Both the position numbers and the translations under genes were made by a program. From Girardinichthys multiradiatus (Eukaryota; Chordata; Actinopteri; Cyprinodontiformes; Goodeidae), in NCBI RefSeq assembly GCF_021462225.1, contig NC_061817.1, forward strand, positions 434,001 through 498,000: 64,000 bases of DNA, written 5' to 3'. Positions 1-12,719 of the stretch are shown one piece after another. The notes under the pieces are model-generated. The model was not told the DNA's origin and did not search any database. It saw only the letters and a list, made by a program, of their open reading frames with translations. Every line of letters begins with the position of its first letter. Position 1 is the first letter of the stretch.

Positions 1-404
1 ACACTGTTACTGTGGGACTACATTCTGCATTTGACCTGATCATTTTATAATCGCATAAACAACTTTGTGTGTTTAATGACAGAGCAGATGCAAATTGTAA
101 TTTTAAAATATAATTCTAATTGTGTGAAGGTTATGAATTACTGCTTTTATTACCCTTTCATCGTGATGCCTCTGCATTCAGAAGTTGAAGAGAAGCAGTA
201 CACACCAAAACATGACATTTGTAACCTAACCTCCTGGAGTCATGCAAACCCACAACATATTAAACTTCATCAAGTGCTTTTATGCTGTCTGCTGCAGCTA
301 GGATGCATCTTCTATCTGCTGACCTTTTCCCACTGTTTGATTCCTATAACACATCAATCCACTCCTGATCCACCTTTTAAACCCCCCAGGAACCTACTCT
401 TGAC

Positions 405-1010
405 ACAGAAATATAATAGAATTATCCTTTATTGTGCTATTATGGGGAACGTCGGGTGTTCGAGCAGCAAAGGGATGGGCAAATGGACACATGCAGATAC
501 CCACAGAGGTAAAAAACATAAAATAATAAAAATAAGAACAAGAGACTGCACAGTTAGGGAAAAAATTGCAGCATAAGTAAAAAATACGGTATATTTATTA
601 AGTAGTAGTTCATGGAGCAGTGTAGAGTGAACAGGAGCGTTACCAGCACAGCTCCCTGCGGGGCCCCTGTGAAGCAGACCAGCCTGTCAGAGACACAGCC
701 CCCGTGTCCTCACATGCTGCAGGTGGCCAGTGAGGTCCCAGTATCCACTGGAACAGATAGTGGTCCACTTCTGACAGCTCCAGCTTGTCCCCCAGAAGCC
801 TAGGCTGGATGGTATTAAAAGCACTGGAGAATTCACGTGTCAGTCAGCATATTTAAACTGCTCTCTCTGTAGCCTCTCTGAAGCTGGGTTCACATTCACT
901 TTGTTGACAAGGGATCTCACATTTCCCATGATGATGGACGTAATGAAGGGCCCGATGCCGGTAAAGGTCCAGCCTCTCTTCCTATCAGCAAAGCAGAGCT
1001 AACGAGAGCC
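405..1010 (-). mobile_element. Degenerate Rex1-like LINE remnant in a gna13 intron
   Basis: Read on the - strand, this contains a start-like segment MGNVRSLVNKVN (endonuclease N-terminus type). It is followed directly by reverse-transcriptase fragments resembling FSSALNTIQPRLLGDKLELS and SDRLVCFTGAPQG. An AT-rich 3' tail ends in an AATAAAGGATAATTCTATT-type terminus near 410. Most of the endonuclease and the RT core are missing and frames are broken. The clade assignment (CR1/Rex1 group) is from motif memory only. Confidence 0.5.
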
Positions 1011-1954
1011 AATAGCTGGTCTCTGATGTAAACAGGAGGTATAGCCTCTTATGCAGTCCCCAAACACAAATGCTGTCAAATAAGAAAAAACCAGGTTTTC
1101 CACAAAACAGTCTGCTCCATAATGCCTGCAAGATGGTGAACAAACAGGAACATATAAAGATAGATTTAATAAAAAAAACTCTGGAAAGAGTGGGAGCTGT
1201 CTGGTTGACGTGGCGCCGGCAGTTTATTGTTTACCATCTCTTTGCAAATGCTGCTGCTGTGTGTAGGGACCCACTGAGATCTAAAGTGGACTACTCCATC
1301 CTGGTGCTGGTACTGATCGTTGTCAGTGTTTGCACTGTTTTTTTCCAGACAGATCTTTGTAGACACTGTGAGCCCCTCCAACTGTAGGAATTATGTGGAG
1401 AGCGATTTCCATCGTGTTCCGGTCCAACTTACGGAGAACTAGCTGAACGATACTCTTTCTCTGCTCCCGCCTCTCATTTGTTTGTGCTGTGGAATGTCAG
1501 GAATGCAGAGCGTCAATTGGGGATGTCCCCAAAGCAGCAGCAGCAGTGTGCATGCTGATTTGGTCTAACTAGCAATGCTCTTCATCGGATGGGTTGTGGT
1601 CCTTTAGAAGGTCTTTGTTCAGACGACGTTATGTCTGAGCAGGGTTCATTCTGTATGTGGGCAGCACAGACGAGAGAGATGAGATCAGTGCTCATTTTCA
1701 GGCCGTCTCTGGGGGATGAATTAGAAAGACCTCTGATCTGATGTAGAACAGAGTGCAGATTGAGTACTGTTACTGACTGCTTTGGACCAAATGCTGCAGA
1801 CATTTAATGATCAGTAGAATTAATGGCTCGAGTGGAATGTGTATTTAGCTGCTTGTTATAGTTTTACAGCTGATCATCATCAATCCAACAATAAAAACGA
1901 CATCATTCATTATTTATATCCATCTCAGGTCTAAGTGCACTAATCTTCTTACAG

Positions 1955-2155
1955 GAGTACCTCCCCAGCCAACAGGACATCCTACTGGCCAGAAAACCCA
2001 CCAAGGGTATCCACGAGTACAACTTTGAGATTAAGAATGTGCCCTTCAAAATGGTGGACGTCGGCGGCCAGCGCTCTGAGAGGCGACGCTGGTTCGAATG
2101 CTTTGACTCGGTCACTTCAATCCTCTTTCTCGTCTCTTCTTCTGAATATGATCAG
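1955..2155 (+). CDS. gna13: gna13 penultimate coding exon (switch II)
   Basis: The exon follows a pyrimidine-rich tract ending TTCTTACAG and is followed by the donor GTAAGT. It is 201 bp, exactly 67 codons, running from [14 protein letters not shown] to [11 protein letters not shown]. It holds the linker into the Ras-like domain, the DVGGQ catalytic motif with its glutamine, and switch II. One switch II position reads R (SERRRWF) where I recall K in the human protein. The frame is open throughout. Confidence 0.93.
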
Positions 2156-5100
2156 GTAAGTGTCTTATTTCAATCAAGTTGAAGGCAGGGTATGGGACAT
2201 TTTAAGTAAGTGCTTGTCCTGTTATTTCACAGAATGAGCCAAAACTCAAGTTTTTTTAACGTCTCAGTTCAGTGTCACCTAGTATGATTTTAAGGGTCTG
2301 TTTGGATGTCTCAATAATGGCATGAATATAGTTTAATCACAGTTGCTGTAATTCATGAAGAGGGGTGATTACTTTTTCACATAGTGCCAGACTGGTTTGG
2401 ATAACCTTTTACCTGAATAAATGAAATCTGAATTTGAAAACTGCTTTTGTATTTGTCGGAGGTGTGGACTGAGTCATGTGACTCAGAATTGATTCAATGA
2501 CTTTAGACTCAACTTGATAAAACCACATAAGACTTGGGACCTGAACTGTTTCACTTAAAAAGACTTGAGCTCTTAAAGCAAACAGATGGTGTGTTTCAAC
2601 AGAACTTTACCAGGTGTGTCCTCCTCCGGTTGCTGCAACTAGCTTGCTGCACGGACCGTGTTTTTTACCTGCTTTTCTCCTGCGTCCTAAGATGAGAACG
2701 GAGTCTCTGACCGTCCTGTCATCCATCTATTGGGGAGACGTATGCAAAGTGGGAAAAAAGGCAACATGTTGGCTACTATTCAGCACAGCTCTGCATAATA
2801 ATGTTATGGCACCTTCAGTAAGATTTTGAATGCAGACAGAACCCAGTTTCTCTGGGTCAGTCCTTAATTACAAGCCTGGAGACAGCTGTCAGCGCCGGTA
2901 TCTATATTAGGTACGGAATGCCAGAACCTTTGGGGCATGGTGTTGGGTGATGGACCCAAGGCAAAGTTCTCCAAGATACAAGAACCCTTGATGTCTTCCC
3001 TGAAGTCATAATGGAAGTGATTTTTCTCAATACTACAGGTCCTTCTCAAAAAATTAGCATATTGTGATAAAGTTCATTATTTTCCATAATGTCATGATGA
3101 AAATTTAACATTCCTATATTTTAGATTCATTGCACACTAACTGAAATATTTCAGGTCTTTTATTGTCTTAATACGGATGATTTTGGCATACAGCTCATGA
3201 AAACCCGAAATTCCTATCTCACAAAATTAGCATATCATTAAAAGGGTCTCTAAACGAGCTATGAACCTAATCATCTGAATCAACGAGTTAACTCTAAACA
3301 CCTGCAAAAGATTCCTGAGGCCTTTAAAACTCCCAGCCTGGTTCATCACTCAAAACCCCAATCATGGGTAAGACTGCCGACCTGACTGCTGTCCAGAAGG
3401 CCACTATTGACACCCTCAAGCAAGAGGGTAAGACACAGAAAGACATTTCTGAACGAATAGGCTGTTCCCAGAGTGCTGTATCAAGGCACCTCAGTGGGAA
3501 GTCTGTGGGAAGGAAAAAGTGTGGCAGAAAACGCTGCACAACGAGAAGAGGTGACCGGAACCTGAGGAAGATTGTGGAGAAGGGCCGATTCCAGACCTTG
3601 GGGGACCTGCGGAAGCAGTGGACTGAGTCTGGAGTAGAAACATCCAGAGCCACCGTGCACAGGCGTGTGCAGGAAATGGGCTACAGGTGCCGCATTCCCC
3701 AGGTCAAGCCACTTTTGAACCAGAAACAGCGGCAGAAGCGCCTGACCTGAACCCCATAGAGAATCTGTGGGATATTGTGAAGAGAACGTTGAGAGACTCA
3801 AGACCCAACACTCTGGATGAGCTAAAGGCCGCTATCGAAGCATCCTGGGCCTCCATAAGACCTCAGCAGTGCCACAGGCTGATTGCCTCCATGCCACGCC
3901 GCATTGAAGCAGTCATTTCTGCAAAAGGATTCCCGACCAAGTATTGAGTGCATAACTGTACATGATTATTTGAAGGTTGACGTTTTTTGTATTAAAAACA
4001 CTTTTCTTTTATTGGTCGGATGAAATATGCTAATTTTGTGAGATAGGAATTTTGGGTTTTCATGAGCTGTATGCCAAAATCATCCGTATTAAGACAATAA
4101 AAGACCTGAAATATTTCAGTTAGTGTGCAATGAATCTAAAATATATGAATGTTAAATTTTCATCATGACATTATGGAAAATAATGAACTTTATCACAATA
4201 TGCTAATATTTTGAGAAGGACCTGTATGTTCAATATACCCGCCTCTCCATCATGTCCAACAGGTGGGTCGCCCACAGAAAATGAGTTGTCAACTTGTGGT
4301 TCTGATCCGTTTCAAAGGACGGATTAATCACATCTAAACTGGGGGCGGTAATTAAACGGAACCCTTCCTTACATCATTTGATTGGGATTGGGTCTAACAT
4401 ACAAGTTGAAGGTTTAGATGAATGTAATGTTTTGAGAAAGCTGAACTGGATCAGAACTGTCCAAACACAGATCAGGTTCTAGAGTTTTGTCTAATGCTGT
4501 CACTTACTGAAGACAAAGCAATCAATATGACTGCTTTGATCCAACCCATCCCATAGCAGCTTTGGCTGTATGTTTAGGGTGGTTGTCCTGCTGGAAGGTG
4601 GACCTCCACCTCAGTCCCAAGTCTTCTGAAGTTTCTAGAAGGTTTCCTGCCAGGATTGTCCTGGATATAGCTCCATCCATATTCCTATCATCTTACCAGC
4701 TACCTTGTCCCTGCTGAAGAAAATCACCTCCACAGCATGATGCTGCCACCACCATCATGGGAATTTTGAGTTTTAGTTTTGAAGGGCTGTGTTATCTTGT
4801 CTCCACATAAAGCTTTTTGCATGTGGGCCAAATAAGTCCACCATGTTTGTTGTCTCCTTCATGCTTTGTGACAAACTGCCAACAGGACTCTTTGTGGCTT
4901 TTTCTATACCACGAGTCTTATTGCCAGAAAAAACTGAAGAGCTCTTATGATTTTCCTTTAATTTCACTGGGATGCACTACCACTGTGTTGTCACATAAAA
5001 TTCCAATGAGACACATTGAAGTTTGTCATGTAATATAATGGGAATAACTTGATAGGTGTGAGAACTTGTTAGCATCTTGTCAGCAGGTGAAAGAGACAAA

Positions 5101-5684
5101 AGGTCTGTCTGAAAAAGCAGAACCTGTGAGAAGAGCCAGATTTTTAGCTGTAACGTCCGTTTTGTGTGTTCCTGTTTCCACTGACATGTTCCATAATGGG
5201 TCACATTAGGTCATCGCTGATGAAAGGGTTAGTTGTGGTTGAGAAAGTAGCCTTCAGCAGAGCTGATACTCATCATCGCTTTCTATCTTGTTTCCCATTC
5301 TGACACCTTCAGGTGCTCATGGAGGACCGGCAGACAAACAGGCTGAGCGAGTCTCTCAACATCTTCGAGACCATCGTCAACAACCGGGTTTTCGGCAACG
5401 TCTCCATCATCTTGTTCCTCAACAAGACGGACCTTCTGGAGGAGAAGGTGAAGCAGGTATCCATTAAGGACTACTTCCCTGAGTTCTCAGGAGAACCCAG
5501 CAGCCTGGTCGACGTCAAGAGCTTCCTGGTGGAGTGCTTCCGCAGAAAGCGCCGCGACCAGCAGCAGAAGCCGCTCTACTACCACTTCACCACTGCCATC
5601 AACACTGAGAACATCCGGCTGGTGTTTCGCGACGTCAAGGACACCATCCTGCATGACAACCTCAAGCAGCTGATGCTGCAGTGA
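1955..5684 (+). CDS. gna13: gna13, G-protein alpha-13 subunit, C-terminal two exons (5' partial)
   Basis: This gene encodes the alpha subunit of heterotrimeric G13, a membrane-associated GTPase that couples receptors to RhoGEFs and Rho. Two coding exons are visible, 1955-2155 and 5313-5684, joined in phase 0. Together they give the last 190 residues plus the stop, against about 377 for the whole protein. They contain switch II ([17 protein letters not shown]), switch III, the guanine-specificity motif NKTDLL, the TTAIN loop and the C-terminal helix ending LKQLMLQ. That ending fits GNA13; from memory GNA12 ends differently just before MLQ. The P-loop, switch I and most of the helical domain lie on exons before the window. 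The 3.2-kb intron carries a Tc1-like insertion. I cannot say which teleost paralogue (a or b) this is. Confidence 0.93.
3036..4224 (+). mobile_element. Tc1-like transposon, family A copy 1, internally deleted
   Basis: The element begins CAGGTCCTTCTCAAAA and ends in the reverse complement, flanked by TA on both sides. The inverted repeats are about 200 bp, with an ATTAGCATAT motif repeated at their outer and inner ends, the IR/DR layout of fish Tc1 elements. At 1189 bp it is shorter than the 1568-bp copy at 50132 because the transposase middle is missing. It sits in the gna13 intron in sense orientation. Confidence 0.95.
3364..3947 (+). pseudogene. Tc1-like transposase pseudogene (family A copy 1)
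   Basis: The N-terminal HTH/DNA-binding part ([20 protein letters not shown] onward, [20 protein letters not shown]) is intact to about residue 127. It then jumps to [20 protein letters not shown] through GFPTKY in a different frame. The segment with the first two catalytic aspartates is lost. The join falls in CCTGACCTG (3741-3749), a 9-mer that occurs at both edges of the missing segment in the fuller copies. It cannot encode active transposase. Confidence 0.93.
4535..5050 (-). mobile_element. Decayed Tc1-like element remnant (second type)
   Basis: Strings such as TTTGGCTGTATGTTTAGGGT and CATGATGCTGCCACCACCAT (antisense of the [14 protein letters not shown] transposase region) mark a Tc1-like remnant with its transposase on the - strand. 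The TGAGACACATTGAAGTTTGT string near 5010 resembles a Tc1 terminal region. No usable frame remains. Confidence 0.65.
5313..5684 (+). CDS. gna13: gna13 terminal coding exon
   Basis: The acceptor CACCTTCAG precedes GTG, so the exon starts with valine ([20 protein letters not shown]) and is not a translation start. It encodes switch III, the [10 protein letters not shown] guanine-binding motif, the [19 protein letters not shown] segment and the receptor-contacting C-terminal helix. The stop codon TGA is at 5682-5684. Length and residues match the G12/13 family closely. Confidence 0.94.
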   Translation: MLMEDRQTNRLSESLNIFETIVNNRVFGNVSIILFLNKTDLLEEKVKQVSIKDYFPEFSGEPSSLVDVKSFLVECFRRKRRDQQQKPLYYHFTTAINTENIRLVFRDVKDTILHDNLKQLMLQ

Positions 5685-6679
5685 GGGAATGGACCTGGAG
5701 CAGGAGGAGGAGGTGGAGAGTCTAGTTGCAGACAGAACCAGGTATCACAGTGCCTTTATGCCTACAGTATCCCTGGATCTTACCTCCCTCCTCCACTCCT
5801 GCTTAGTTTTGAACTCAAGCCACCACTACTGCGGCCACCTCCCCACCCTCCACGCCTGCTCTCTGCCTGACTGAGCTTGTTCACTGTGATGTATAACAGC
5901 CAGCTGTGGGTGAGAGCTGCAAGCTTCCAGCAGACCCGCTCTGATAGAGACCTCCCTACATTTGCCCCAGTATTACCCCCCCTGTGTTGCTCTGATGCTC
6001 TGACCAGTGTTAGTCGGGCGGGGGGGTTTGCCTTCTTCAGCAGAGCTTCCTCAGTGTTCATCTTCTCGCCCTCTGAGAGATCACCGATACAGATAGGAAT
6101 TCACCTGTAGGGTCTAATCATGTATGTTTTCTCTAATCTCTGAACATACTGTATGTACGTATGAACCTTCCTCTTATGTTTTATAGGAGAGAAACGTTAC
6201 ACGTACGTGACTGCTGATGGACTCTGTTACAGTTACTGAAAGTGCTCCTGTTATTCCCAGAGGCCAGCTCATGCAGGGATAACAGTTCCAGTGTATTCTG
6301 CCTTCACTCAGGGCTCATTATGAACCACTTCTCTGTGATTTGAAGCCAATCAGAACCACCAGAACCTGACCCTGACATGGGTTTTCTGTGTGTGAGGAGA
6401 CTTCCTGTGCTTTAAAAGCAGAAGTCCAGCCACGTTCAACCTGGAGCAAATTTCACCACCTGCTGACATTTTCCATTTTCCCTGTATGTCCCACCTGGAC
6501 GGTGGTCCCTTACCACAGAGAGCTTTGTCTTTCTGTTGTGGCTGTGTGAGCAGTCCCACAGCTGATTAAAGAAGTGTGAATCAGCACCTAAGGTTTTCCA
6601 TTTTCACACTCATTTCAGTTTTTCACGTTTAGATTTTAGGTTATTGATTTTCAAGAGAAGCTGGATAATTGTAACAAAT

Positions 6680-6995
6680 TAGAGATGCCCCAGTCAGAGA
6701 TTGGCTCTGACCTGCTGATTCTTATCTTTTATTGAATTACTTACAAATACATACACCAAAGTACTTTTCTACTTTCTAGATACATTAAATATTGCACTAT
6801 TTTAATATAATTTCTAGTTCCCTGTTTCTTAACCAGCTAACCCTGTCTCTTTTCTGCAGGAACAACTTCTGCACTGAAGAGAGTTGTTAGCATAACCTGT
6901 TAGCACTTGGTGTTGTTGGCCACTAATGGGGAAAAAAAAGATTTTTAGTTTCCAACCAGCCAATCAGTGAACAAAGCTGTTTGTTTTGTGCATCT
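6680..6995. repeat. Degenerate hAT/MITE-like repeat, copy a
   Basis: The block starts TTAGAGATGCCCC and holds GGAACAACTTCTGCACTGAA, which is nearly repeated at 8823 in copy b. Ends of the TTAGAGATGCxCC type occur in teleost non-autonomous hAT elements, but the boundaries are poorly defined here. Confidence 0.3.
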
Positions 6996-8529
6996 TCAGG
7001 TCAGATTTTCCCAGAATTCCTCCTTAATATTTCATAAATCTCAACAAAAACAAATTCTAAATACATTTTAGTAAAATGAGCTGTCTTTGGGGACAATGTC
7101 TGCCTCACAACCAGATGTGGACCATTGAATCCACTAACTCCTGTGTGCCATATGTGTGTTTTCCTGTGTCCAGATAACACAGTGGGGACAGGTGCTGTGG
7201 GAGTGCCAGGAGGGAAACTAACGCTTCGCTCTGTTCACTGTTCAGACCTAAGCTACATGTTGGTCACTTTGCCGTCTGAGGCAGCTTCTTGCACATAGTC
7301 AAGGCCTCAGTTAAAACGGAGGCTTTTCTGACGTTGGTGGAGCTGCAGACGGAGTTTTGGCCAGAATGATGCACAAAGACCATCTGGAAAGACTGAATGT
7401 TAAGCTGTCTAGTTGAGCTGCAGGAAAAAAAAATGTTCTCCGCAGGTTGGGTGGACTTTAAATATTACAGAAGTAAGGATGGAAAGTTTGGTCCAGGTTG
7501 AACAGGGTCCCGTACCAAATCTTTCGCTTCACTTCTCCATCAAACTTCTTTTTTTTTTTTTTTTATTGTAACCACTAAAAGTGTTGCGGATCATAGTAAA
7601 ATGATGCTGTGGCCAGGTATTTCTTTGCTGTCTTAAATCATTGAAATGTTCTGAATGGTACTGGTACCTGACCCTCTTCCACACACCCTGACTTCCAAAC
7701 AAAAAGGAGGGCTGCTGCCTGTGTGTTGCTGCGGGGGCTCCCCCCTGCAGGTACTTTCTGTAGTTGTGTAAAATAAATGAACAGTTGGCGTTCTGGTAGC
7801 CTTAATGTGTCTCACACAACAATGTGGACTACAATACATGTCCTCACAGGCTTCCCTGGTCCAGGAGCTGCAGCATCGCTGCTGTTTAAAGCCCAAAACG
7901 CTCCTGTAGAGTCACATTTGATTTACATCCCAGTTTGGCCCAAACCGACAAGTTGTTCTCATCATGTTCCTCACTCCTCCAGCCTGAGTCCAGTTTTACT
8001 AACCTAAAATATTGCAATAAGGAAATTTGTGTGATTCCTCCCATTCAAGTGAAATGTGTCGATGCTTTACGGTGTTGGCATCTGTAAATCCTACTGTTAT
8101 CGGACTCTTTCATCTCTTGTGGAAATTGTTGCTCTGTTGTTTTTCCCATGTTCCTATGTTCTCCAACAGGTACATGAAGGTTCTGGTCCGCTCATTGGTG
8201 TTGTTGGGCGGAGAGGGGAGGGCGGGTTGATGTTTTTATTTATGACAGTTATGACATTTATGATCACTAAGCTGTTTGTAGAGATGCAGAAGCGCTCTTT
8301 TAAGTGTTGATGATGATGATTTTCTCCATCCTTGAATCAAAAAAATGTTGGGTCGTCCTTCAGAGAGATTCACCAATCAGAATGTTCCTGCCAATTTTTG
8401 TAAAGTTTTGACCTGCAGATCACGATTTTTGTTGTTGTTATTTTCTGATGCCACTTTCAAAGGGCTGATGTCACACAGTGTGAGAGAGTAGTCACTGTAA
8501 AACAGGCTTTTAAAAGAAAGACAGAAAAA

Positions 8530-8963
8530 TCAGAATTCATGTTTTAAAGCATCTTATAGTAGCGATTACTGGAGTTAGCATTACAAACCCCACAAGATCC
8601 ATACCTTAACTCTTAAAAATCCACACGGAGGCTGAAAGTTCACAAGTATTACAAAACGATCAACTTTACTGTGCTCCATTCAGCCTTATTGTCATCTGCT
8701 GAGGCCTTGCTCTCTCTCACATCCTGAATTATCTGCAGACATGTAGAAAATACAGTTTCATTTAGTGTAGCTTCATCTCACCTTATTCTTACGGATACTG
8801 AAAACTGCTAACTTTGAGACCCAGGAACAACTTCCACACTGAAGAGTGTTGTCAGTATTACTTGGTAGTGCTTAAAATGGGCGATTTCACCGATCTGGAA
8901 GAGATCATTGGTTGATTGAGCTGGAAATTCTCCAGTTCCAGCTGGTTTCTCTGCACATCTCTA
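8530..8963. repeat. Degenerate hAT/MITE-like repeat, copy b
   Basis: It shares the GGAACAACTTCxxCACTGAAGAG segment with 6859-6882 and ends with TGCACATCTCTAA, the reverse complement of the start of copy a. Similar TAGAGATGCA starts also occur near 40955 and 55330. The left boundary is a guess. Confidence 0.3.
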
Positions 8964-9464
8964 ATTCTTTAACTGATAGAAACTTTGTACTGATGATCAG
9001 TAGTTTAATCTTGAGAGGTCAGGTTGGGATCTAGAAGTGAAGGAGTCTGAGTAAAGCTTAAAGGGCGGTTTGTGGCAGGTGTTTTGATATCACCTCGGTG
9101 AGTGAAAGAAGCTGCAGGTTGATGGACTTTGGCCTGATCCCCTTGAACACATCATGCTGCTCCACTGCTGTCTGAGTCATGATCTGTTCACTCTTTAGGA
9201 TGGAGTATTAAAGTTTTAGATTAGAAGACTTTTAATTCCGTTTGCAGCTGACTACTACTCATCTGTAGTTTAGGCTTAAAGACCCCTGTGAGGAGGTGGG
9301 CTCCTGAGGGCCTACGGTCTTGGTGGGACGCTGAATGTCCGCTATGGACATCAGCAAGGAGCAGTTAGATGAAGCTGCTTTCATTGGTATTTAAAAGGAG
9401 CAGGCTGACCAATTGCTGAATTGTGTCAGTGTTGCAGTGCCAGAAAGGAAAGTTGTCAGTCCAC

Positions 9465-9466
<2 letters not shown>

Positions 9467-9495
<29 letters not shown>
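9467..9495. repeat. (GT)n microsatellite
   Basis: About 14 uninterrupted GT units within the probable gna13 3' UTR. Confidence 0.95.
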
Positions 9496-12134
9496 GATGA
9501 AACAGTGCTCTGTTTTCACACAGACAGACACTCTGTGTCCAATCTGCTGCTCAGTCAGTACAGACGAGTCTTCTTTGTTCAGACGTGGACCGGTCTGTCT
9601 CATCATTACTTCAGACCAAAGGGGAGCTTCTATGTTGGCGCTGTGAGGTCTTCTGGTGTTAGACGGCCTCTGGTGACGCTCACCAAGCCTGCTTCGTTCC
9701 TGCAGACGCTGTGTTGTCACGGTGCAGGAGGAGCCGGTGTGCATTTTTTCAGACATATGTGCAGTGTAGGCATTTCTCAGTGCAATAAAACAAAGCATGG
9801 GAATTCACCGGGGAATGAAACTTAGAAGGCACGGAGCACTGCAATTCTTCCCCCTGTTATGCAAATCTGGGTTTCATGGCATCTGAATGCAGTGACACGA
9901 TCGGCTGAAACCGCATGAAAACTGTCCACGTTCAGTTTAAAGCTTGTCTGGGAACAGCAGGTTTGTTAAACAAGTATACACCAGAGGAGGCTCTCAGTAT
10001 AGTTGTCTCTAAAACCACCTGTCCTGATGGCACTGAGACTACATCCTTTTCAGGGTGGCGGGTTCTTTCCCTTTAAAAGGGTTGGAAAGATTTTTTGAAG
10101 TGGGTTTTTGTTGGAGGTTAATATCTTTCCTGCAGTAGATACTCATGGTATCTTTGTTGGTTCTAGAGGCTGAGGCTAACGGCTAGTCTGAGATGGATCG
10201 AGGCCAAGGTGGACTTCTACTGACTTAAAACAACTTTCATTTAAAAAAGATCAAAGTGGTTTGGGTTAACGGGTCACTTTTCATTGGGAGGTTGTTTTAC
10301 ATAGCAACCGATGCCCATTTCCACAGGAAGTTGAGTTCAGAGGTGATGCACCACCAATGAGCTTCAACTGTGAAACACCACCTGAAAACAGAACGTTTTA
10401 ACCAGAATTAGCTAAGATAAAAGTACGGCAAAGTAAAAGGTAATAAAATAGTATAATATTTTTGCTTTTAATACCGTTTTACTTTTATTTCACAGTTACT
10501 CTGACCAGAAACACTTTATATGTTCCATTTCTAGGAATGTGTTTCACACAGGAAGGTCATTGATGACGCACCTCCTCCAACCTCAATTTATCTCAGTAAA
10601 AATGTCTTCTGTGTGCGTAACCTCCCAGTGTAAAATTGCGACCGATTGAAGGATTTAAAAGGAGCGTCAGCTTAAACCACTTTCATCAATTTTCGATTGG
10701 ACTAATTTTAGATCAGTAGGACCAACTAATGTGGGGTCACACAATATGAAGACTCACTATGTACCAAAGCTGAGATGTCAGCTGCTCCGTTCAACAGAAG
10801 CTTGTCTTGGAAATTCTGAACTATCCTAAATAAGGGACCAGATGCTAGTTAATTTCAAAGTCATGTGGTGCTGGTTTGGATCAGCGGATTTCACAGAACA
10901 TCTCAGATGTGGGACAGGACAATCTCATGCTGATAGTTGGGACTTATCTGCTCTGTTAGTCTGAGTGGAAGATGAATGGGGAAGGCAGCTTGAACACTTA
11001 CTGATATAGATTTTTATTATCTTGTGAGGACATGGATGGTACCTTTTCTTGCTGTTCTGACTTAGCAGCCTATATAATAACTTATTATTCTGTCATTTCT
11101 TACTTTCAGGATATGTTTGACACTGACTACCCTCCGGGTGCTGCAGCAGAGCCTCTGCACACAGTGGCCTGTAAACACTGCATCTGTTGTGTTGGTATTA
11201 CAGAAAATATAAATCTGTTTGTTGGTTGTTTATGAGAGAAGTGACAATACTCTAACTGACGTCCAGAGCTCAGTTATCTGCAGTAGGAACAAAACGTCAA
11301 TCTGAGAGGAAGCTAAGTTAAAGTGGATTGTTGTTCACTACCCATCATCTGAAGCAATTATTGTGCTTTAAATATTTTATAAAGAAACTGGCATGTGAAG
11401 TTGGACCAACAGCACCCTCTTGTGGACAGCCTCTCATTTGAAGCATTTTCTGGACTGAGGAACCTGAGGAAGAACTTTAATGCCTACTTTTTCATGTCCA
11501 CACTTCCTAAACTTATTACCATAGCAACACCATTTCCTCTGCAAAAATGTCTCCCCCCTTTTTTGTTAAATACTGAAGCCTTATGTCTTGCAGCCTTACC
11601 CTCTGTAAGAGATGCTGTTCTTTCAAACCTCCAGATGTTGCACAAAATCTGCCTTACCTTCTAAGGTTGCCTTTTAACATGTTCATGTTACTGGTGCTGT
11701 ATGCTGCATCGTCTCTGATTTGTGAATTCGGACTCTTTCAGCCCCATGACAACAGCTTGAAGCACAGATTTAGATGTTTTTCTGCAGCTCCAGATGTGGA
11801 AACAAACATCTGTGCGATTGTCTTTGTAAGGAGGTCAGTCTGTACAAGGTCCAAACTCTGCAGCAGCACTACTCTACACAGACGAGTCTTTTCATGCTGC
11901 CGCTGTCTAATGGAACTTATTGAACTTTCAGGTGACATCAGGAAACGTCCTGTCCTAAGCTCTGCATCATTTTTAAAACTATGTTAGTTCATTTCACTTC
12001 ATTTGTTGACTCACAAAATGCCATGTCTTTGTGTAATGATGTTACCACTAAATACTGTATTTCTCTTCCCAGTTTGGGAAAACAGCTTTTGCTGTAAACT
12101 CTAACTTATACTGTCTTAACCGCTGACACTCCTC

Positions 12135-12140
12135 AATAAA
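12135..12140 (+). promoter_or_regulatory. Candidate distal poly(A) signal of gna13
   Basis: AATAAA is followed within about 30 bp by a GTGTTGTTGG-type downstream element. Earlier AATAAA hexamers at 7772 and 9784 could be alternative sites. Confidence 0.4.
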
Positions 12141-12719
12141 TCAGCTGATTTTTAATGGCTCCTGTCAGTGTTGTTGGATTTTACTGCAGATAATATAGGG
12201 CCAATTTAACAGTGCAAAATATTCATACGCATAGAACCTTTTTGTTAGTTCGTTAAACTTTCTCAAACGTCAATTTCTCTGTGAAACAAAAAGCAAGGTT
12301 TATGGGGGCATAGTTTGGGTGTATTTTACATGATAAAATTTGAGACAAAAGGAAAACTGTCAGCTCAATGTGGAGTTATGGTGAAATAATTTCTTAAAAA
12401 TCCATGGTCAGTGCTTGTAGGCATTCCCACGCCCATTTCCCATGATTCTTCTGTGATACAATAAAATTTATACTCAAAATTCAACAAAAAGTTGAGACCA
12501 GCCTAAACAACAAGAGTACCTGAATAAACCACTTTGAAAGATAACCAGGAAGTTCAGCTGCTTGGATGATAAATATAAAAGAGTAAGCATGATGCACAAG
12601 CAGCATCTGTTCAGTGTTGATGTTCAATGAAGTCTTACTGAAAATGAGATTCTTTTCCTCTTGGTGTCTTGACCTCGCTGCATTTATAATTCATTTTAGG
12701 CAGTAAATAATTCAAGCAA

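Larger units (their letters stand above)
5685..12160 (+). other. gna13: Probable long gna13 3' UTR with several poly(A) signals
   Basis: No convincing coding exon occurs in this 6.5-kb stretch after the gna13 stop. AATAAA signals on the + strand lie at 7772, 9784 and 12135. The last is followed by a TG/T-rich stretch, as expected for a cleavage site, so it is the best candidate for the distal transcript end. The region also holds a GT microsatellite and two degenerate repeat-like blocks. The 3' end is inferred; transcript data are needed to fix it. Confidence 0.45.

Noticed and set aside
67..576. 169-codon open frame on the + strand
   Set aside because: It starts with GTG, has low-complexity AT-rich composition and no domain or splice support, and its end overlaps the 3' tail of a LINE remnant.
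3324..3801. Antisense frames overlapping the Tc1-like transposase (also at 50855-51411 and 61586-62045)
   Set aside because: They are mirror frames of the transposase, conserved only because the element is repeated.
9391..9825. Overlapping 130-codon frames on both strands
   Set aside because: They run through a GT repeat, show no conserved motif and lie in the probable gna13 3' UTR.
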